Assembly (NCBI GenBank): GCA_965223035.1
Contig: OZ244980.1
Coordinates: forward strand, 4,650,001 to 4,714,000
From: CAMDPA01 sp965223035
GTDB taxonomy: Bacteria > Pseudomonadota > Alphaproteobacteria > Rhizobiales > Hyphomicrobiaceae
Direction: 5' to 3'
DNA: 64,000 nucleotides
Shown here in pieces: positions 16,444 through 24,059 of the stretch. Under the pieces are notes generated by a model that had not been told where the DNA came from, ran no database searches, and was given only the letters and a program-made list of their open reading frames with translations. Both the position numbers and the translations under genes were made by a program. Numbering within the stretch: the stretch's first letter is position 1; every line of letters starts with the position of its first letter.

Positions 16444-18336
16444 ATGATCAACGAGACGGCTGACGCAGCCAAGGCGGTCCGCGAACGTGCCCGTGCGATC
16501 GGCGAGGCGGGCAGCATCGAGGCGGCGATTGCAGCGGGGCATCTGGCCAAACTGATCGACACCACGCTGTCGGAGGCGCTGGTGCTGGGCCTGCTGAAGC
16601 AGGGCGTTTCGAAGTATCTGGCGATCTTCGGCCACGGCTCCACGGATCTTGCCGAAGTCCTACGCATCTATGAGGAGGAGGGCGTCACCAGCACGTTCAA
16701 CTGTCGCAATGAGGTGGCGATGGCGCATGCGGCGACGGCGCTGCGCTGGCAATACGGTGAGATCCCCGCCGTCGTCACGTCGATTGGGCCTGGCGCCATG
16801 CAGGCCTACGCCGGTGCGCTGGCAGCAGCATCGAACGGCATCGGCGTCTACCACATCTACGGCGATGAAACGACCTTCGGCGAAGGCTACAACATGCAGC
16901 AAATCCCGAAGGAGGAGCAGGGACTGTTCGCTCAGATGACCGCCGTGCTTGGCCGATCCTACACGCTGCACACGCCCCAAGGCATCCGCGAAGCGCTTCG
17001 GCGCGGCGCCATGACCGTGAACCATCCCTATCGGGCCGGCCCCTTTTTCTTATTGTTGCCGCTCAACACGCAGCCCGCGCGATTGACGCTCAATCTCGCC
17101 ACGCTGCCCGATCGGCCGCAGCTGCCGACGATGGCACCGGCCGATGATCGCGCCATCTCCCAAGCCGTCGAGCACATCCAACGCGCAAAGAGTGTGGTGA
17201 TCAAAGCCGGCGGCGGCACCCGCGGCCATGATGCAGCGGTGCGTCGGTTGGCCGAGGCGGCAGGCGCCGGCGTCGTGTTATCGCCAGGCTCCACCGGCGT
17301 CTTACCGGACGCCCACGCGCAGAACATGCACGTGGGCGGCTCGAAGGGCTCGATCAGCGGCAATTTCGCCGCCGCCGAAGCCGAGCTATTGATCGTGATG
17401 GGATCGCGCGCCGTGTGCCAGGCTGATTGCTCGGGCATCGGCTACAAGAGCGCGCGGCAGGTGATCAACATCAATGGGGATCTGGCCGACGCCACCCATT
17501 ACAATCGCACATTGGCCTTGACCGGCGACATCTCAGCGGTGGCCGACCGGATCGCCGCGCGGCTGGAGGCGATCGGGGAGGGCGTGTTGGTCAACAAGCG
17601 GGGCTGGCTCGAGGCTTGCGCTGCGAAAAAAGCCGCGTGGTCAGCCTACAAATCAGCGCGCTTCGACGCGGCCCCGATCCCGGATGGGACCTGGCAGCGG
17701 CCGACCTTGCCGCAACCGGCTGCGATCAAGATCGTGGCTGACTTCGCCAAGTCGATCGGTGCAGCAAAACTGTTCGACGCCGGCGATGTGCAAGCCAACG
17801 GCTTTCAGATTGTCGAGGACGACTGCACGGGTGACACCTTCAGCGAGGCCGGCGCCTCCTACATGGGCTTTGCGGCAAGTGCACTGTTGGCTTCGGCGCT
17901 GGCGGACAATCCTCGCTATACGATCGCTTTTTGCGGCGACGGCAGCTTCACGATGAACCCGCAGGTTCTGATCGATGGGGTCGAACATGGCCTCAACGGC
18001 ATGATCGTCATTTTCGACAATCGACGCATGGCTGCCATCACTGGACTGCAGCGGGCGCAATATGGCGCGGGTTTCCGCACCCATGACGGCGTGGCGGTCG
18101 ACTATGTCCGGCTGGCCGGTGCGATCAACGGCGTCTATGCCGTGAGCGCTGGACATACGGCCGAGCGCTTGCGGCAAGCACTGCAGGCGGCCCACCAGTA
18201 TAAGGGACTTTCGGTTGTGCACGTGCCAGTCTATTGGGGCGAGGATCAGCGCGGCGGACTCGGTGCCTGGGGTCAATGGAATGTCGGCAATTGGTGCGCC
18301 GAGGTACAACGCGCCTGGATCGAGCAGGATTTGTAG
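16444..18336 (+). CDS. Thiamine-diphosphate-dependent enzyme, IolD/acetolactate-synthase-like
   Basis: The 630-residue protein is organised like TPP enzymes of the acetohydroxyacid synthase superfamily and is closest in pattern to IolD, the cyclic trihydroxydione hydrolase of inositol degradation. The N-terminal PYR domain has LAIFGHGSTDLAEVL, NCRNEVAMAHAATAL (with the conserved Glu) and VVTSIGPGAMQAYAG; the centre (about 225-400) is the nucleotide-fold domain; the C-terminal PP domain has FCGDGSFTMNPQVLIDG and IVIFDNRRMAAIT, the TPP-Mg site. I chose the ATG at 16444, preceded by GAGG; an ATG at 16423 overlapping the doxX stop would add seven residues. It may open a cyclic dione or perform a 2-keto-acid carboligation; substrate unknown. 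Confidence 0.88.
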   Translation: MINETADAAKAVRERARAIGEAGSIEAAIAAGHLAKLIDTTLSEALVLGLLKQGVSKYLAIFGHGSTDLAEVLRIYEEEGVTSTFNCRNEVAMAHAATALRWQYGEIPAVVTSIGPGAMQAYAGALAAASNGIGVYHIYGDETTFGEGYNMQQIPKEEQGLFAQMTAVLGRSYTLHTPQGIREALRRGAMTVNHPYRAGPFFLLLPLNTQPARLTLNLATLPDRPQLPTMAPADDRAISQAVEHIQRAKSVVIKAGGGTRGHDAAVRRLAEAAGAGVVLSPGSTGVLPDAHAQNMHVGGSKGSISGNFAAAEAELLIVMGSRAVCQADCSGIGYKSARQVININGDLADATHYNRTLALTGDISAVADRIAARLEAIGEGVLVNKRGWLEACAAKKAAWSAYKSARFDAAPIPDGTWQRPTLPQPAAIKIVADFAKSIGAAKLFDAGDVQANGFQIVEDDCTGDTFSEAGASYMGFAASALLASALADNPRYTIAFCGDGSFTMNPQVLIDGVEHGLNGMIVIFDNRRMAAITGLQRAQYGAGFRTHDGVAVDYVRLAGAINGVYAVSAGHTAERLRQALQAAHQYKGLSVVHVPVYWGEDQRGGLGAWGQWNVGNWCAEVQRAWIEQDL

Positions 18337-18450
18337 CCGGCGGCACGTACACAACCGGGCCTGCAAACCAACCAGATCGCTTGGGCCTCGCCGCGCACCA
18401 TCGAACCGATGCGCACGGTGCTGAATGCGGTCGACAAAGGCAATAGACGG

Positions 18451-20154
18451 ATGACCCAAAAATCGACCGGACTGTCACACGGCCTCACCAACTATGGAGA
18501 TCGCGACTTCTCACTTTATCTGCGCCGCTCATTTGCGCTGTCAATGGGCTACTCCCGCCAGATGTTGTCCAAGCCGGTGATCGGGATCGCCTACACCCCC
18601 TCAGGCTTCAACAATTGCCATCGCCACTTTCCTGAATTGTTGGAAGCGGTGAAGCGGGGCGTGCTTGCCGCGGGTGCGCTGCCCATTGAGTTTCCGACGA
18701 TCTCGTTGGGTGAGGTGTTTCTGGCGCCCACCAGCCTCAAGTTCCGCAACTTGATGGCCATGGATACCGAGGAGATGATCCGGGCCCAGCCGATGGACGC
18801 CGTGGTGTTGATGGGTGGCTGCGACAAGACCGTGCCGGCGCAGCTGATGGGCGCGATTTCGGCCAATCGACCAATGATCCAGCTGATCGGCGGTCCGATG
18901 ATGACCGGCCGTCACAATGGCGAACGGCTCGGCGCGTGCACCGACTGTCGTCGATTTTGGGCGCGCTACCGCGCCGGCGAAATCGACGCGGTCGAAATCG
19001 ACCAGGTCGAAGGCCAGCTTGCCGTCACGGCCGGCAGCTGCGCCGTAATGGGCACCGCCTCGACGATGGCCTGCATCGCGGAGGCGCTTGGTCTGACGCT
19101 GCCTGGGACAGCCGCCATCCCGGCGGTTCATGCAGATCGGCTGCGCGCGGCCGAAGCGACCGGACAGGCAGCAGTGCGCCTGGCGACCGAGGGCCTGACA
19201 CCCGATCAGATTGTCACGCCACAGGCGGTCGAGAACGCGTTGCGCGTGCTGTTGGCGCTCGGGGGCTCGACCAATGCCGTTATCCATCTAACCGCCATCG
19301 CCGGGCGCGCGGGGATCCCGGTTTGGCTGGAGCGGCTCAATGCGCTGTCGCGGACCACCCCGGTCCTGGTCAATCTGAAACCGGTTGGCAATGGCTACAT
19401 GGAAGATTTCCACGCGGCCGGCGGCATGGGCCTGCTGTTGCGCGAATTGAAGGACCTTCTGCATCTGGATTGCCTCACCGTCAGCGGCGAAACCCTGGGC
19501 GCGCGCCTTGCAGCAGACCCCACCCCCTGGTCAGATCGCAGCATCATCGCCCAACGGTCCGCGCCGCTCGAACCCGAAGGCGGCTTGGTCGCGTTGTTCG
19601 GCAATCTGGCGCCACAAGGTGCCATCTTGAAGCGTTCCGCCGCCGACAGCCGGTTGTTCGAGCATGAGGGTCGCGCCGTCGTGTTCTCCTCGTTGGCCGA
19701 TCTGGCCCGGCGGATCGACGATCCGGCACTGGATGTGACGGCAGACGACATCTTGGTGCTGCAAAATGCCGGGCCCCATGCACCGGACTGCATGCCGGAG
19801 GCCGGCTATCTGCCGATTCCCAAAAAGCTCGCCGCAGCCGGCGTCAAGGACATGATTCGGATCTCCGATGCGCGCATGAGCGGCACCGCGTTCGGCACTA
19901 TCGTATTGCATGTCACCCCCGACTCGGCGTCCGGCGGACCGTTGGGTCTGGTCCGCTCTGGCGACCGCATCCGCCTGTCGCTGGAAAGTCGCAGTGTCGA
20001 CCTGTTGGTCGACGAGGCGGAGCTGGCGCGGCGGCAAGCCGAGCCGCGCGCGCGCCGGGCGACTCCAAAACGGGGCTATGCGAAGTTGTTCGCGGACGAG
20101 ATCCTCGGCGCCGACGCGGGCTGCGACTTCGGTTTTCTGCGGGCCGCGCCCTGA
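18451..20154 (+). CDS. IlvD/Edd-family dehydratase
   Basis: The 567-residue protein belongs to the dihydroxyacid/sugar-acid dehydratases, Fe-S enzymes that remove water from 2,3-dihydroxy acids to give 2-keto acids. The cluster-ligand regions are visible as LMGGCDKTVPAQL, GACTDCRRFWARYRAGEI and AGSCAVMGTASTMACIAEALG, and later FHAAGGMGLLLRELKD and RISDARMSGTAFGTIVLHV. The pattern fits the sugar-acid branch (arabonate, xylonate) as well as ILVD-type enzymes. I chose the ATG at 18451 rather than 18409. It follows the TPP enzyme by 114 nt and probably belongs to the same pathway. Confidence 0.92.
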   Translation: MTQKSTGLSHGLTNYGDRDFSLYLRRSFALSMGYSRQMLSKPVIGIAYTPSGFNNCHRHFPELLEAVKRGVLAAGALPIEFPTISLGEVFLAPTSLKFRNLMAMDTEEMIRAQPMDAVVLMGGCDKTVPAQLMGAISANRPMIQLIGGPMMTGRHNGERLGACTDCRRFWARYRAGEIDAVEIDQVEGQLAVTAGSCAVMGTASTMACIAEALGLTLPGTAAIPAVHADRLRAAEATGQAAVRLATEGLTPDQIVTPQAVENALRVLLALGGSTNAVIHLTAIAGRAGIPVWLERLNALSRTTPVLVNLKPVGNGYMEDFHAAGGMGLLLRELKDLLHLDCLTVSGETLGARLAADPTPWSDRSIIAQRSAPLEPEGGLVALFGNLAPQGAILKRSAADSRLFEHEGRAVVFSSLADLARRIDDPALDVTADDILVLQNAGPHAPDCMPEAGYLPIPKKLAAAGVKDMIRISDARMSGTAFGTIVLHVTPDSASGGPLGLVRSGDRIRLSLESRSVDLLVDEAELARRQAEPRARRATPKRGYAKLFADEILGADAGCDFGFLRAAP

Positions 20155-20414
20155 GCGCTGGCGCCGGCCCGGCCGCGCCCGCCCGGCCGGTGCTTGGCGC
20201 CGCCCATGAACGCGGTTGCAGCGGGCCGAACCAAGCCTGCTGAGGGCGCCTGTTCCGTGCGCGGGCGATGCTTCCATCGAGCGCGTTATCGAACTACAGT
20301 GCAAGGCTGCCCGTGTCGCCGGCCCTAGGGTCACCTTGAGCAACTTTAAGGCACGATGATTTGGCATGGCTTGCCAGTGTTAGTCGTCGTCAGTTTCAGC
20401 TTCGAACGGATCGC
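20155..20414. other. Intergenic region before rph
   Basis: This stretch holds GC-rich inverted sequence just after the dehydratase stop (CCGGCCCGGCCGCG and CCCGGCCGG around 20164-20190), a fragment of the dispersed palindrome family at about 20337-20362 (GAGCAACTTTAAGGCACGATGAT), and presumably the rph promoter. No gene is seen. Confidence 0.6.
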
Positions 20415-21128
20415 ATGCGACCTTCCAAACGTCAGCCAGACGAGATTCGCCGGGTCTCCATCGAGCGCGGTGTGTCAATGCACGCCGAGGGCTCCTGCTT
20501 GATCAAGTTCGGTAACACGCACGTTCTGTGCACGGCGAGCTTGGAAGAGCGCGTTCCTCCATGGCTCAAGGGGCAAGGAAAGGGCTGGGTGACCGCTGAA
20601 TACGGCATGCTTCCGCGAGCGACCACCGAACGGACACGGCGCGAGGCGACCACCGGTCATCCGTCCGGACGCACACAAGAGATCCAACGCCTGATTGGCC
20701 GGGCTTTGCGCGCCGTTGTCGACTTGACGAAACTCGGCGAAAAGCAAATCGCGATCGACTGCGACGTCATCCAAGCCGACGGCGGCACGCGGACGGCCGC
20801 GATCACCGGCGCGTGGGTGGCGCTGCACGACTGCGTCAGGTGGATGGAAGCGCGATCGATGGTGCGCGACGGCGTGCTCAAGGATCAGGTGGCTGCCATT
20901 TCAGCGGGGCTTTATGCTGGTTCGCCGGTGCTGGATCTCGACTATGCGGAGGACTCCGAGGCGGATGCCGACGCCAATTTCGTGATGACGGGAAGCGGCG
21001 GTCTGGTCGAAGTGCAGGGCACGGCAGAAGGTGAGCCGTTTGCCCAGCAACAGTTCGACGCCTTGATGGAGCTGGCCCGTAAAGGTATTAAGGAATTGAT
21101 CTCATTGCAAAAGCTAACGGTCGCTTGA
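20415..21128 (+). CDS. rph: Ribonuclease PH
   Basis: The 237-residue phosphorolytic exoribonuclease trims tRNA 3' ends. The start MRPSKRQPDEIRRVSIERG is typical, and GMLPRATTERTRREA, SGRTQEIQRLIGRALRAVVD, IDCDVIQADGGTRTAAITGA and DLDYAEDSEADADANFV match the family throughout, including phosphate- and metal-site regions. Length equals the usual ~238. Start at 20415 was chosen from family alignment; the upstream in-frame extension is repeat sequence. It is followed by a small VOC gene and then rdgB, its usual neighbour in proteobacteria. Confidence 0.97.
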   Translation: MRPSKRQPDEIRRVSIERGVSMHAEGSCLIKFGNTHVLCTASLEERVPPWLKGQGKGWVTAEYGMLPRATTERTRREATTGHPSGRTQEIQRLIGRALRAVVDLTKLGEKQIAIDCDVIQADGGTRTAAITGAWVALHDCVRWMEARSMVRDGVLKDQVAAISAGLYAGSPVLDLDYAEDSEADADANFVMTGSGGLVEVQGTAEGEPFAQQQFDALMELARKGIKELISLQKLTVA

Positions 21129-21194
21129 TGGTTGGCAGCACGGGCGTGCGGCACGCTTGAGCGCCCCACGTTCCTTCACTGTCGGGGATCTGCG

Positions 21195-21602
21195 ATGACA
21201 CCTACGGCAATCTTGGAGACCATCCTGTACGCCACCGACCTGGACGCTGAGCAGGTCTTTTACCGCGATGTGCTCGGTCTCACGCCGTCCACGGTGCTGC
21301 CCGGCCGCCACGTCTTCTACAAGATCGACGGCCAGATGTTGCTGCTATTCAACCCCGATGCGACGCAGACATCCCCGTCCCCGCCCGCTGTTCCTGTGCC
21401 GGCGCATGGTGCGCGAGGTCCGGGTCATCTCTGCTTCAGGGCGACCGCGCCCGAGCTTGAGGCGTGGCGCCAGCGGCTGACGGCGGCCGGGGTCGCCATC
21501 GAGGCTGATTTCGAATGGCCTCAGGGCGGGCGATCGATCTATTTTCGCGATCCGGCCGGCAACAGCATCGAGTTCGCCGAGGCAAGAATTTGGGGTCTAT
21601 AG
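21195..21602 (+). CDS. VOC-superfamily (glyoxalase-like) protein
   Basis: The 135-residue protein has the paired beta-alpha-beta modules of the vicinal oxygen chelate fold: ILYATDLDAEQVFYRDVLGL at the start, GHLCFRATAPELEAWRQRL in the middle and IYFRDPAGNSIEFAEARIWG at the end. The His in GHLCF and the final Glu in IEFAE are at metal-ligand positions. Members include glyoxalases, dioxygenases and resistance proteins; nothing here selects one. It lies between rph and rdgB, with the rdgB GTG start 2 nt after its stop, so the three genes are probably cotranscribed. Confidence 0.85.
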   Translation: MTPTAILETILYATDLDAEQVFYRDVLGLTPSTVLPGRHVFYKIDGQMLLLFNPDATQTSPSPPAVPVPAHGARGPGHLCFRATAPELEAWRQRLTAAGVAIEADFEWPQGGRSIYFRDPAGNSIEFAEARIWGL

Positions 21603-21603
21603 C

Positions 21604-22257
21604 GTGTCTAGGCGACAACTGAGGGCCGGCGATCGACTGGTGCTGGCCAGTCTCAATCGGGGTAAGGTGGCCGAGTTCGCTGAGCTGTTCGCATCCTACC
21701 ACATCGACACTATACCGGCCGGCGACATCGGCTTGGCGGAGCCAGAGGAAACGGCCGAAACGTTTGCGGGCAACGCTCGGATTAAGGCGCTAGCCGCGGC
21801 GACGGCAGCCGGGTTGCCCGCGCTCGCCGACGACAGTGGTCTCGCGGTCGCGTCGCTCGATGGCCGGCCGGGCATCCACTCGGCCCGTTGGGCCGGACCG
21901 AACAAGGATTTTGATGGAGCGATGCGGCGCATCCACGACGCGGTTGTCGCGAAGACCGGCTGGCCCGAAGGCGGATCAGCCGCCAGCTTCATTTGCGTGC
22001 TTTCGTTGGCATGGCCCGACGGTTCCAGCCAAGAGTACACGGGCGAGACGCACGGTCGCTTGATCTGGCCGCCACGCGGATCGAAAGGGTTCGGCTATGA
22101 TCCGATGTTCCGTCCCGACGGCGCGTGCCAAACGTTCGCAGAGATGAGCAGCACCGCCAAGCAAGCGATCAGCCATCGCGCCCGAGCCTTCGCAGCGTTT
22201 CGCAATGACGTGCTAGAGCAACCTGCAATTGATCGGAATCGGAACGATCCCGATTAA
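21604..22257 (+). CDS. rdgB: dITP/XTP pyrophosphatase (RdgB/HAM1 family)
   Basis: The 217-residue enzyme removes non-canonical purine nucleotides (dITP, XTP) by releasing pyrophosphate. Family motifs are LVLASLNRGKVAEFAELF, ETFAGNARIKALAAA, PALADDSGLAVASLDGRPG, GFGYDPMF and AISHRARAF. A GTG start at 21604 is used. The last ~12 codons (EQPAIDRNRNDPD) are not family sequence: they are translated from the dispersed palindromic element at 22213-22274, which also supplies the TAA stop. The element has therefore replaced the original gene end without harming the catalytic core. The hemW gene that often follows rdgB in this group is absent. Confidence 0.95.
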   Translation: MSRRQLRAGDRLVLASLNRGKVAEFAELFASYHIDTIPAGDIGLAEPEETAETFAGNARIKALAAATAAGLPALADDSGLAVASLDGRPGIHSARWAGPNKDFDGAMRRIHDAVVAKTGWPEGGSAASFICVLSLAWPDGSSQEYTGETHGRLIWPPRGSKGFGYDPMFRPDGACQTFAEMSSTAKQAISHRARAFAAFRNDVLEQPAIDRNRNDPD

Positions 22258-22351
22258 AGGCAGAACGTTGCTCTATACTTTAACTGCGATCATCTTGGTG
22301 CCCTAGAATGGAGCCGGCTTTGCGGTTCCCATTCAAGCCAAGATGATCTAG
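22213..22351. repeat. Double CTAG-edged palindromic element overlapping rdgB end
   Basis: Two hairpins in tandem. The first pairs AGAGCAAC (22215-22222) with GTTGCTCT (22267-22274) around an inner inverted repeat of the ATCGGAATCGG type. The second pairs GATCATCTTGG (22288-22298) with CCAAGATGATC (22338-22348), with inner arms around GAGCCGGCTTTGCGGTTC. CTAG occurs at 22213 and at 22348. The first arm lies inside the rdgB reading frame. Confidence 0.88.
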
Positions 22352-22394
22352 CGGGTGGGCTTCACCACCAGCAACAACCGAAGGAGTTCGTCAG

Positions 22395-22832
22395 ATGAGT
22401 GAGTATATCACGATCGCCCCGCCTGGATCATTCGATCAATGGCCTGCCGGCCTCAAGCAGGAGATGGAGGCCAATCGCTTCAATCCGGTGGTCGGCAGCA
22501 CTTTGGTATCGGAGACCGAAAAGCTGCGCGTCTGGCACCTGCTGATTCCGGCCGGGCAACGCTGTACCTTCCACCGCCATGTGTTGGACTACTTTTGGAC
22601 CTGCCACAGCGACGGCAAGGCGCGCGGCTATTATGAAGATGGCAGCATCACCGAGACCACCCATTTTCCCGGTGATACCAGGCACCTCACCTACGCGACC
22701 AGCGAACACCTCGTGCACAGTGTTGAAAATATCGGCGATTCCGACTTGCTGTTCACGACCGTGGAATTCAAGCAAAGCGCCAACCCGCCGCTGGACGTGC
22801 CAGACGAGGTGCGCCTCAAGGTGGCGGCATGA
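22395..22832 (+). CDS. Cupin-fold protein
   Basis: The 145-residue protein looks like a single-domain cupin. HLLIPAGQRCTFHRHVLDYFW resembles cupin motif 1 with His ligands, and HLTYATSEHLVHSVENIGDSDLLFTTVEF resembles motif 2. The ATG at 22395 follows AAGGAG at ideal distance. It is separated from rdgB by the double palindrome, so it likely has its own promoter, and it is followed by the large tandem array. Function (small-molecule binding or metal-dependent catalysis) is unknown. Confidence 0.8.
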   Translation: MSEYITIAPPGSFDQWPAGLKQEMEANRFNPVVGSTLVSETEKLRVWHLLIPAGQRCTFHRHVLDYFWTCHSDGKARGYYEDGSITETTHFPGDTRHLTYATSEHLVHSVENIGDSDLLFTTVEFKQSANPPLDVPDEVRLKVAA

Positions 22833-22857
22833 CGTCAGGGGGTCCGCCAGCCAAGAT

Positions 22858-23632
22858 CATCGTGCCTTAAAGCGGTGAGCAACTACCGGCTTTTGATCGG
22901 GATCGTCTGGCTTTTGTTTTAGTCGTCCTACCGGCTAACGCCTGCTTGAGGACGCTTTTGTTGTCCTATCGGCTAACGCCTGCTTGAGGACGCTTTTGTT
23001 GTCCTATCGGCTAACGCCTGCTTGAGGACGCTTTGGTCGTCCTATCGGCTAACGCCTGCTTGAGGACGCTTTCGTCGTCCTACCGGCTAGCGCCTGCTTG
23101 AGGACGCTTTTGTTGTCCTACCGGCTAACGCCTGCTTGAGGACGCTTTTGTTGTCCTACCGGCTAACGCCTGCTTGAGGACGCTTTTGTTGTCCTACCGG
23201 CTAACGCCTGCTTGAGGACGCTTTTGTTGTCCTACCGGCTAACGCCTGCTTGAGGACGCTTTTGTTGTCCTACCGGCTAACGCCTGCTTGAGGACGCTTT
23301 TGTTGTCCTACCGGCTAACGCCTGCTTGAGGACGCTTTTGTTGTCCTACCGGCTAACGCCTGCTTGAGGACGCTTTTGTTGTCCTACCGGCTAACGCCTG
23401 CTTGAGGACGCTTTTGTTGTCCTACCGGCTAACGCCTACTTGAGGACGCTTTTGTTGTCCTACCGGCTAACGCCTACTTGAGGACGCTTTCGTTGTCCTA
23501 CCGGCTAACGCCTGCTTGAGGACGCTTTCGTCGTCCTATCGGCTAACGCCTGCTTGAGGACGCTTTTGTTGTCCTATCGGCTAACGCCTGCTTGAGGACA
23601 GGGTTCCGATCAAAAGCAGGTTGTATTAGGGC
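22858..23632. repeat. Palindromic element interrupted by a tandem array
   Basis: Outer arms of an AGAGCAAC-type element flank the array: GAGCAACTACCGGCTTTTGATCGG on the left is represented by CTTTTGATCGG (22890-22900) and its complement CCGATCAAAAG lies at 23606-23616, followed by GCAGGTTGTATTAGG. Left of it is a GATCATCGTGCCTTAAAG half-element. The array sits in what would be the loop. Confidence 0.85.
22925..23599. repeat. Tandem array: eighteen units of 38 bp
   Basis: Units start with GTCCT every 38 bp from 22925 to 23571; seventeen are full length and the last is 29 nt. Each unit has a 29-nt body from GTCCTACC to TTGAGGAC, with GTCCT/AGGAC ends and an inner GGC-TAAC-GCC that together can fold as a hairpin, then a T-rich 9-nt linker GCTTTTGTT. 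Units differ by a few substitutions (TATC or TACC; linker TTTCGTC or TTTGGTC; GCCTACTTG in two neighbouring copies). There are no unique spacers, so it is not a CRISPR. I see no credible protein gene across it. Confidence 0.97.
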
Positions 23633-24059
23633 AGCATCACTCGTGAGGGGATCGATTGGCGGAACATCTCAAGCGCGACCCAACCGCCGACAGTCGCAGG
23701 GCGGGCTCCTAAACATTGTGATGCCCCTCAAGATCGATGGCGCGCGCCACGCGCTTCAACGACCATCCTGGTTGTTGCGGCGCGCCGCCTTGCCATGGCG
23801 GAGCGCGCCGTTGTCGACACATCGCCGCCGGTGACATCTGCTCACGCTTCGAGCCACACGAGGGCTGGCACTTCCTCACGCATGCCGGAGCGGCGGAGGA
23901 TTAAGAGCGTGATGCTGTAGCTTTGTTATGCTAGACTTGCTCCGTTGTGTGATTCTCCGTATAGAGCTTAGTATACAACTGGCGGACCGTGCTGCACAAG
24001 GCGATCGACGGGAGTGAGCCTGCGCGACGTGGTCGGTCTATCGGTTGCTGGAGGGGGGC

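Noticed and set aside
22925..23599. CRISPR-like repeat array
   Set aside because: The 38-bp units follow each other directly with no unique spacers, and there are no cas genes nearby.
23592..23834. 80-residue frame after the array
   Set aside because: It starts inside the repeat flank, is Arg-rich, and shows no homology-like pattern or ribosome-binding site.
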